This document shows, piece by piece, positions 56,596-64,000 of a stretch of DNA of 64,000 bases. This DNA is from Glebionis coronaria (lineage: Eukaryota > Streptophyta > Magnoliopsida > Asterales > Asteraceae). A program made the translations under genes and the position numbers. Position 1 is the stretch's first letter; the number at the start of each line of letters is the position of its first letter. The stretch spans positions 219,588,592 to 219,652,591 of the forward strand of contig CM046882.1 in assembly GCA_025667525.1 (NCBI GenBank), read 5' to 3'. A model generated the notes under the pieces. That model ran no database searches. It had not been told where the DNA came from and saw only the letters and a program-made list of their open reading frames with translations.

Positions 56596-59580
56596 ATGGT
56601 TATCGAAGGTGATCAACGTAATTTACGACTAAAAATCATTTCGTGCATTAAGGCTCGTAAGTATATCGAAAGAGGTTGTGAGTTATTCCTAGCTAAAGTA
56701 GTGGAGAAGGAATCGAAGGAGAATCGTGTTGAAGATGTACCTGTTATCCGTGACTTTCCTGAAGTGTTTCCGGAAGATTTGCCTGGACTTCCTCCTCCAA
56801 GGCAAGTAGAATTCCAAATTGACCTAATTCTTGGTGCTGCACCCGTGGCTCGTGCGCCATATCGTTTAGCCCCATCCGAGCTGAAGGAGTTATCTGTGCA
56901 ATTGCAAGAGCTATCTGATAAGTGTTTTATACGACCGTGTTCGTCACCTTGGGGAGCTCCTGTCTTATTCGTTAAGAAGAAAGATGGTTCGTTTCTTATG
57001 TGTATTGATTACCGAGAGTTGAATAAGCTAACGATCAAGAATCGTTATCCACTTACAAGAATTGATGATTTATTCGATCAACTTCAAGGTTCTCGTGTTT
57101 TCTCCAAGATTGATCTTCGTTCTGGTTACCATCAACTTCGCATACATGAGGAAGATATTCCTATTACGGCGTTTAGAACTCGTTATGGTCATTATGAGTT
57201 TCTGGTTATGCCTTTTGGTTTGACTAATGCACCTGCTGTATTCATGGATTTAATGAATCGCATTTGTAAGCCGTATCTTGATAAATTCGTGATCGTTTTC
57301 ATAGATGATATTCTAATCTACTCCAAGAGCAATGAAGAGCATGCCGAACACTTAAGGATTATCTTGAACTTGTTGAACAACGAAAAGTTGTACGCAAAGT
57401 TCTCAAAGTGTGATTTTTGGCTTAGTTCTGTACAATTTCTCGGACATGTGATTGATAAAAGTGGAGTACATGTTGATCCTGCAAAGATCGAAGCCATCAA
57501 TAATTGGAGTGCTCCGACTACTCCAACTGAAGTACGAAAATTTCTAGGTTTGGCTGGTTATTACCGAAGGTTTATTGAAGGATTCTCTTTGATATCGAAA
57601 CCATTAACTAAGCTGACTCAAAAGAATAAACCGTATGTGTGGGGCGATGATGAAGAAGAAGCTTTCCAAACCCTTAAGATGAAACTCTGTAGTGCGCTGA
57701 TCTTATCGTTACCTGAAAGAAGTGAAGACTTTATTGTCTATTGCGATGCATCTCTTCAAGGATACGGTGCTGTTCTCATGCAACGTAAAAAGGTGATCGC
57801 ATATGCCTCTAGACAATTGAGGAAGAATGAGGAGAACTACACTACCCATGACTTGGAATTGGGCGTTGTGGTTTTTGCTGTGCGACTTTGGAGACATTAT
57901 CTGTATGGCACGAAGTGTACAGTATTCACTGATCATAAAAAGCCTACAATACATATTGGATCAAAAGGAGCTGAATATGAGGCAACGTCGATGGGTTGAA
58001 CTCTTGAGTGATTACGACTGCGAAATTCGTTATCATCCAGGAAAGGCGAACGTGGTAGCTGACGCGTTAAATCGAAAGGAAAGGGAGAAACCGATTCGAG
58101 TGCGTACTTTGGTGGTGACAGTTCATAATGACTTACCTGAGCAGATCCGAAACGCACAAATCGAAGCGTGCAAGAACGAAAATATTGCAGCCGAAAGATT
58201 TAGAAGAGACGGTGAAACATTTGAGACGCGAGCCGATGGTATCAAATGTCTGAGAGGTCGAATCTGGTTACCATTATATGGTGGGCTAAGAGACTTGATT
58301 ATGTTAGAATCTCATAAGTCCAAGTATTCTATTCATCCTGGATCGGACAAACTGTACCAAGACATGAAAAAGTTATACTGGTGGCCGAATATGAAAGCTG
58401 ATATTGCAACATACGTCGCGAAATGCTTAACATGTGCAAAAGTGAAAGCTGAATATCAGAAGCCGTCGGGATTACTTGTCCAACCTGAAATTCCAATCTG
58501 GAAATGGGAGCGAATTACGATGGACTTCATCACAAAACTCCAAAGGACACCGTCTGGGTTCGATGCAATTTGGGTTATTGTCGATCGTTTAACTAAATCC
58601 GCTCATTTTATTCCAATCAACGAGAGGTTCGGTTTGGAGAAACTTGCCGATATTTATCAGAAGGAGATCGTGTGCAAGCATGGTGTTCCTATTTCAATCA
58701 TTTCTGATAGAGATAGTCGTTTTGCTTCTGGATTTTGGAGATCACTTCAAAGTCATTAGGAACCAATTTGGATATGAGCACAGCCTATCATCCACAAACT
58801 GATGGGCAAAGCGAAAGAACAATCCAAACTTTGGAGGATATGCTACGTGCTTGTGTGATAGACTTTGGAAGTAGCTGGGATAAGCACTTACATTTGGCCG
58901 AATTCTCGTACAATAACAGTTATCACGCGAGTATTAAAGCTGCACCTTTTGAAGCACTTTATGGGAGAAAATCTAGATCACCCGTTAGCTGGAGTGAGGT
59001 TGGAGATGCCCAACCCACTGGACCAGATTTGATTAGAGAGACGACGGATATGATTGTGCAAATCAAGAATAGGTTGTTGTCTGCTCGAAGCCGACAGAAG
59101 AGTTATGCGGATGTGCGAAGAAAACCATTGGAGTTTAACGTGGGAGATAAGGTTATGCTAAAGGTATCACCATCGAAAGGTGTTGTACGATTTGGAAAAC
59201 GTGGGAAGTTGAGTCCTCGTTATATCGGACCATTCAAGATTACATCTAGAGTAGGACCCGTGGCATACCAACTTGAACTACCACAAGAACTGTATGGGAT
59301 TCATAACACTTTTCATGTGTCGAATCTGAAGAAGTGTTTATCCGATGAAGAACTCATTATACCGTTATACGAGGTTAAGGTTGATAAAAAGTTGCACTTT
59401 ATTGAAGAACCAATCAAGATCATGGATCGCGAGGTCAAGCAACTGAAGCAAAGCCGAATACCTATTGTCAAAGTTCGATGGAACTCTCGGAGAGGACCGG
59501 AGTATACTTGGGAATGAGAAGACCAAATGTGGAAGAATTACCCTCATCTCTTTGATTTCAACAAGCGATCGGGCAAGAAC
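56596..59580 (+). pseudogene. Element F RT, RNase H, integrase and chromodomain-like end, broken
   Basis: RT has [41 protein letters not shown], and an intact [11 protein letters not shown]. RNase H has [15 protein letters not shown] and [20 protein letters not shown] one-base insertion in an A run near 57.945 kb shifts the frame. Integrase then shows [18 protein letters not shown] and [12 protein letters not shown], then core motifs [20 protein letters not shown] and [15 protein letters not shown] one-base loss near 58.75 kb shifts the frame back. The end, GPEYTWE, then TGA 59515-59517, then EDQMWKNYPHLF, matches a chromodomain of Tekay elements, thought to direct insertion into heterochromatin. 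All catalytic acids of RT and integrase are visible, but the frame breaks make it non-functional. Confidence 0.92.
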
Positions 59581-59610
59581 GCAAGTTGATCTTCGAGGGC
59601 GAAGATCCTA

Positions 59611-59625
59611 ATTTGGTGGGGATGA
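59611..59625 (+). other. Polypurine tract of element F
   Basis: GGTGGGGATGA just before the 3' LTR (starts 59626). Confidence 0.65.
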
Positions 59626-62523
59626 TGTGACAACCCGTCAATTTCAGGTCGTTATTTTAATCTCGACTATTACGTATTACGTGTTTACTTTAATGAGAAT
59701 TTAAAATTTATCGACTAACCGAGAAGGTTATGACTTGAAACTAGCGTAAGAATGTCGATTAGATGAAAACCGACAAGGAATATGTTAGGTATCGATATTA
59801 TATTCTCAAATAAGCATAAATGATTTTTTTTATATTTAATCTTTATTTCTCGTGTTTTACGTTTTAACGAATGACGAGAACTATTAGTGATCGCGATACC
59901 GACGGATGCCCAAAAATTTACGTTTTATTATCGATTGTCTCGATATTGTATATTTTCGACGTTTTCGATTTAATTGCGTTTTAAGTCATGTCGAAGCTTT
60001 GTTATTGTATTTTCAAGCGTTTTAACTTTCGAAAGGTATTTTTACGAAACCCGAGCCCCGTAAATATTTTTAAAATTTACAATTTACATTTTCTACCTTG
60101 TAAACTATTTACTTGCATTTTTGTACCAAAACTATGCCTAAATGACAAAATATACCCTACCCTTAGACTATAAAAACATTTTCCACTAACTAATTTCATT
60201 TAAAAACTCATTTAAATAAAAAAATCACTCATCTCTCTCTCTTGTTCTTCTTGGCCGTCGACCCCCATCACCAAATCCATCTAATTTTTTTGATTTCTAC
60301 TTTGAATCAAGCAAATCTAAAAGAAGACCCATCTTGGAAATTCAAAGAGCTTCATATTGGTATAAAATTTTCCCACATGCATCCACTAAATTTTTATTTT
60401 CAAATTTTGATGAAGAACATCATGTTTGATCCATTTCTATGGCTATGTATGTTGTTAATATTATTATATTCTTAGTGGGATGATGTTGCATGTATGGTTT
60501 CTTTATATTTTATTTTTATTTTATTAAATTTGAGGATGTTAGGAGTTAGTTAGATGTGTTAGTATGATATTAGGATGATATTAGGACCATAGGAATTGTT
60601 AGAATGAGTTGAAAACTTGATTTGGTATGATTTTTAGATGGTCAATTTTAGGCAGTAATTTTAAGGATATTTTTGAAATACTTACTATAATAAACTTGGT
60701 AAACTAATAAGATAGGGTCGTAGAGAATTTCGTTAGCTTCGATTTGAGCTAAAGTAGAGCTTCTAACTCATTACGAGCGAAAAGTTATGCTAGTTTTAGT
60801 ATTTGTGTACCGGGAGACGGGTATCGGCACAATCCGAAAATTGTTGTCGATATTTGGATCGAATCTCGGGGACTATAAAATGAGTTTTAAAAATGTTCAA
60901 GGACTGTTGTAAGTTGATAAATCTCAGGTCATGAGTCTATTTTCAAACCCGAGTGTCGGTTTTTCAAACGGAATTGTTTAGATAAGTCAAAATGGTTTTA
61001 CAAGTCAAAGGCGTAAAACTGTCCGGTTTTTATAACACGAAGGTGTGTCGGGCAGAAGGTCTTAGAAGTAATATTTTTGAATGAAACTTAAACTGAGTCT
61101 TATTCATATTATGTGTGAGTTTGTCACCAAGTTTCGTCGAAATCGGACAAGTCTAGATAGGTTAGATTGGTGTGTACATTTGGAGTGTACATGCTGATTG
61201 GTATTTTGGACACGTAGTTCAATACTTGTATGGCGTGAGTTGAGTATTCACTATTGGAATTGGTGACTTACTCAAGTGTTAAGTCATTATATAAATTACT
61301 TAGTTACTGGTCCGAACGAAGTAAAATGATGGTTTGACTTGAGTTGACTTGGCGTCTTATGACGGGTCAATGTCGAGAGTGCAAGTTTTTTTAAATGAAT
61401 AAGTGTTGAATAAAAGGGTATAGAAGTACACTTATATTTTAAATTTTCTTGGGATTTTCATGGTTATTTGAAATCGATTTTCGTATTATTTAAGTATTAT
61501 TTATACTTGAGTCGTTTATTAACGAACGCGCCTTATTTGATAGGTTGCGGTCTTCGTGTTTAACGGGCATCACAAATCGTCGGCGATCGTCACATTACTC
61601 CTATCGTACCAAGGTGAGTCTATAGCCTCGCTTTAACATGTTTACTTGTTTTATAAAACCCGCGAGGGGGATAACATGCTTGTGTTATTAAAATAAAAGG
61701 GGTACGACGAGAAGTTGTGGAAACCCTTATTATTGGAAAAGCATTTATTATAAATGAAGGGTACAGCGAGAAGTTGTGGTAAACCCTCTTTCTTTTAAAA
61801 TTGAACACAAAGGACCCGTTTGTATGCTTAGATGAAAGTTGTTATACAAGTTTGTTTAGCCTGAAAAGACCCATGAATCGTGAATTGTTAATCGAAAGGA
61901 ACGCTAATACTATGGATAGATCTATCGGGGTGACACCCAGTCCGATCGCGACTAGCTATCGCGTGGTGTTGTGATGCACCAGTAATGAAACATCGGATGC
62001 AATTGTATAAGAGAAATATACGCACTTGGCTAGGTGTGTTGGGCTGAAATAATATATGTTAACGTTCAATTTCACGAGACTTATGAAATAACAACGATAA
62101 TTATGTCTGATCCACATGATTGTCAACCACGGAAGGTTTATTCAGAATACTTGTGTTCGTTTATTTAAATTTAAACTCTATAGATTCACTCAACATTTTT
62201 GTTGACTTTATAGCATGTTTTATCTCAGGTCCATGAAGAAGGCACTCAAGGAAGGTGGTTTCGTGCAGCTTGCATAATTAAAATGTTTTGGCCCACTTTA
62301 CTAAACTATGTCCATTCTACGAAACTTTTATTATTTGGTTGGTTGTGTAAACATTAAACTATTTGGGACCGTGTGTGAACTGTTTTATCTTTAAACAAAT
62401 GAATGGATGTATGTTTTGTTAAAACGACTCATTTGAGGCGTTTTCTATGATATTGAGGTTGAACCATGTCAGTAACACCCAATGACCCTTCCGCTGCTAT
62501 GACCCGAAATTGGGGGTGTTACA
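59626..62523 (+). repeat. 3' LTR of element F
   Basis: 2898 bp, matching 51640-54539 with about 50 scattered substitutions by eye. TSD AAAAA follows. Confidence 0.95.
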
Positions 62524-62610
62524 AAAAATCTTAAATTCGAGATGATTATAAGAGAAAATCACACGAACCAAGTAATATCAACAACGAATTACAAAACTAT
62601 CCCATGGCGA

Positions 62611-62619
62611 TTGATACCA
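62611..62619 (-). other. Primer binding site of element E
   Basis: In sense TGGTATCAA, two bases inside the LTR end. The first eight bases match the initiator Met tRNA site used by copia elements, then the match fades. Confidence 0.65.
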
Positions 62620-62621
62620 AT

Positions 62622-63145
62622 TGTTAATCATAAGATTCAAAGCTATCAGTAGGGGTGATCCGGAGGTCGGGGAGGATAAAAGAAGTATTTAGACGTTTTA
62701 GAGAGAGAAAGATAAAGCTTTAAATGAGTGTGTGTATTTAGAGAGAGAAGTGAAATACACAATAAGAAGAATCCTCACCCCTCCATGGAAGTATGGAGTG
62801 GTATATATAGGCTAGACATGGAGTGACTTTGACAACTTAGCAAAAGTAGTCCCTCCATGTTTTTCCCATATGAAACTAATGTAATTCCGTAAATGGCGCT
62901 CACATTTTAGGGCTAACAAAGCTCGTGAATGATACATAAATAATGATAAAGATGGAATGTTTTTGAAATGAAAAAGAAGGATTATAATCCTCTAAAGTTG
63001 AGTCAAACATGACCCATCATGTTCACCAATCACAAATTAATTAAATAGATAAAAAAATTTTATTTAATTAAATTTAGAGGCCTACTTCTTTATTTACATT
63101 ACTCTTAATAAAATAATTAACATGACCAATCATATTTGACCAACA
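62622..63145 (-). repeat. 5' LTR of element E (right end tentative)
   Basis: In sense ends GATTAACA next to the primer site. A TATATATA box (62802-62809, minus) in GCCTATATATACCACTCC is followed by a CT-rich stretch. I place the start at TGTTGGTCAAATATG (base 63145), which gives 524 bp. The partner LTR is outside the window, so this end is unconfirmed. Confidence 0.55.
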
Positions 63146-63434
63146 CTCTAAAAACAGAATTAGCCATTGAGACATAATTTTCCAACTACAGTCAAAGTCC
63201 GACAACGTTAAACCTGAACATACAAATCCAAGATGAACCAGGTTGCGTAAACTCAGTTAAGAGTACTTTACACAATCAGGAGGCCGTAAGAATTAAGAGC
63301 TTAGCTAATTCGAGTGAAAAACTCAAGCCTAAGAAGTCCTACATACAACCCTTGGGCTAAGGGGTAGTACTGACAGTACTTAGTTCTTGTGCCACGGTTT
63401 GGTGACTCGTGAGTGCAAAGCAATGCAATTTTTG
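63146..63434. other. Sequence between E and the kinase fragment
   Basis: About 290 bp with no ORF or motif I can support. It may be the insertion site of E or old intron/3' sequence of the kinase fragment. Confidence 0.4.
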
Positions 63435-63439
63435 CTAAT

Positions 63440-63990
63440 GTAATGGCTTCACGTAAACGCCGCTCTTGTTTGTAAATCGGCCAGTTGTTGTGTACTCAAG
63501 AGCGAGGTATCCAATTGTAGCACTGGATTTGAGCGTAGAAAAGATGATATCATTGGCAAGTAATTTGTGGAGGTCGGAATCCAAGAGCAATGGAGTGTAG
63601 TTCTGACTTCTGATCAATAAGCACTTTTTCAGCGGATATGTTTTGATGAATGAGCGCAAGTTTCTTACCTTTGATGTTGCGTAGGTACTCGATACCTTTA
63701 GCAATGCCCTTGATTATCGAGAATCGATTCGACAAATCAAGAATAAATCATTTTCCGATTTTGCCCTTGACATCGAGATACTGCACCAAGTTACCCTTAG
63801 CTACATACTCATAGATAAAAAACATTCTCCCCTTCCTTCTGAGTAACAAAAACCTCGTAACCTAAGAACATTTTCATGTTTTCAGGAGGTTAATATATTT
63901 AATCGCTTCAAAAAGTTAGTTTCATGTTTCAAGGAGGTTAACTTCTTTGACTTGAGACGGATCAGTGCTAATCCGACTATCGGATGATTC
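63440..63990 (-). pseudogene. Receptor-like kinase domain fragment (host gene relic)
   Basis: Minus-strand translation gives kinase subdomains in order across frame breaks: FIYEYVAKGNLVQYLD (subdomain V, about 63775-63830), IIKGIAKGIEYL, then LIHQNISAEKVLID (catalytic loop, His-Gln-Asn for His-Arg-Asp). Then come LLLDSDLHKLLAND (Asp-Ser-Asp for Asp-Phe-Gly) and GYLALEYTTTGRF (Ala-Leu-Glu for Ala-Pro-Glu). A stop lies after KGKIGK (near 63.75 kb) and a frameshift near 63.60 kb. The ending after NKSGVY is lost. Similar NIS and D-S-G-L motifs occur in a leucine-rich-repeat receptor kinase subfamily (I recall At4g22730/At5g51560; unverified). Upstream (63.87-63.95 kb) the segment LTSLKHE appears to be duplicated. 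Non-functional. Confidence 0.75.
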
Positions 63991-64000
63991 AAAGGTAGTC

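Larger units (their letters stand above)
51640..62523 (+). mobile_element. Ty3/gypsy chromovirus F (Tekay/Del type)
   Basis: LTRs 51640-54539 (2900 bp) and 59626-62523 (2898 bp) start TGTGACAACCC and end GTGTTACA, with TSD AAAAA (51635-51639, 62524-62528). The primer site matches initiator Met tRNA with one change. The interior codes gag with tandem zinc knuckles, protease, RT, RNase H, integrase and a chromodomain-like end. RT and integrase motifs fit the Tekay/Del lineage. LTRs differ by about 2 percent by eye, yet the ORFs have several stops and frameshifts. F interrupts the leader of E. Confidence 0.95.
47591..63145 (-). mobile_element. Ty1/copia element E (remnant, minus orientation; 3' part outside window)
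   Basis: Gag pieces at 47597-49068 and 50346-50762, leader at 50763-51639 and 62529-62610, primer site 62611-62619 and 5' LTR from 62622 are all in minus order. The LINE derivative and chromovirus F interrupt it. The left end is cut by A's LTR. Its pol and 3' LTR should lie left of the window, beyond A. It is the oldest layer of the nest. Confidence 0.8.

Overview
This is plant DNA, almost certainly from a eudicot with a large, transposon-rich genome. The only trace of a host gene is a broken receptor-kinase fragment at the right edge. Everything else is a nest of LTR retrotransposons plus one LINE-type insertion. From memory of protein families (not checked), three features recall Asteraceae genomes: the Athila gag with an IFDPGI tail, the extra 3' ORF of the copia element, and the DUF4283 zinc-knuckle ORF. 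Asteraceae is a tentative guess.

Nest, read from LTR ends and target-site duplications (TSDs). Element E is an old Ty1/copia element on the minus strand. Its gag remnant starts near 47.6 kb and its 5' LTR lies near 62.6-63.1 kb. Three things sit in E: a 1.25-kb LINE derivative in gag (49083-50331, 14-bp TSD), a Ty3/gypsy chromovirus F of Tekay/Del type (51640-62523, TSD AAAAA), and an Athila-type Ty3/gypsy element A (plus strand, entering from the left edge and ending near 47.59 kb). Two further Athila-type elements sit in the pol gene of A: B (minus, 439-28464, TSD ATTCC) and C (plus, 29632-42444, TSD ATGAC). Inside B, next to its polypurine tract, is a copia element D (minus, 4373-16342, TSD CATAG). 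The nesting order E > A > B > D is four levels deep. The pol reading frame of A resumes exactly, codon for codon, at each TSD.

Content. A keeps RT, RNase H and integrase in three pieces, with a lost catalytic Asp and two stop codons. B has a full gag-pro-RT-RH-IN set broken by five stops and one frameshift. C shares LTR ends, primer site, gag-protease and 3' region with B but has no RT, RNase H or integrase, so it is a non-autonomous partner. F has gag, protease, RT, RNase H, integrase and a chromodomain-like end, with several stops and frameshifts. No element in the window looks able to encode a full intact polyprotein.

The most unusual element is D. Its LTRs (527 bp each) differ at only about three positions. 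It carries a long third ORF downstream of pol with what looks like its own CCAAT-TATA promoter. About fifty copies of a 21-bp module (sense core CGYTGACA) are spread through its U3, both non-coding intervals, gag, pol and the third ORF. Inside genes they encode a 7-residue repeat with an ADR/VDK core. Two other elements have motif clusters of their own: RCGATC in the LTR of A and TCGGAAT in the leader of E.
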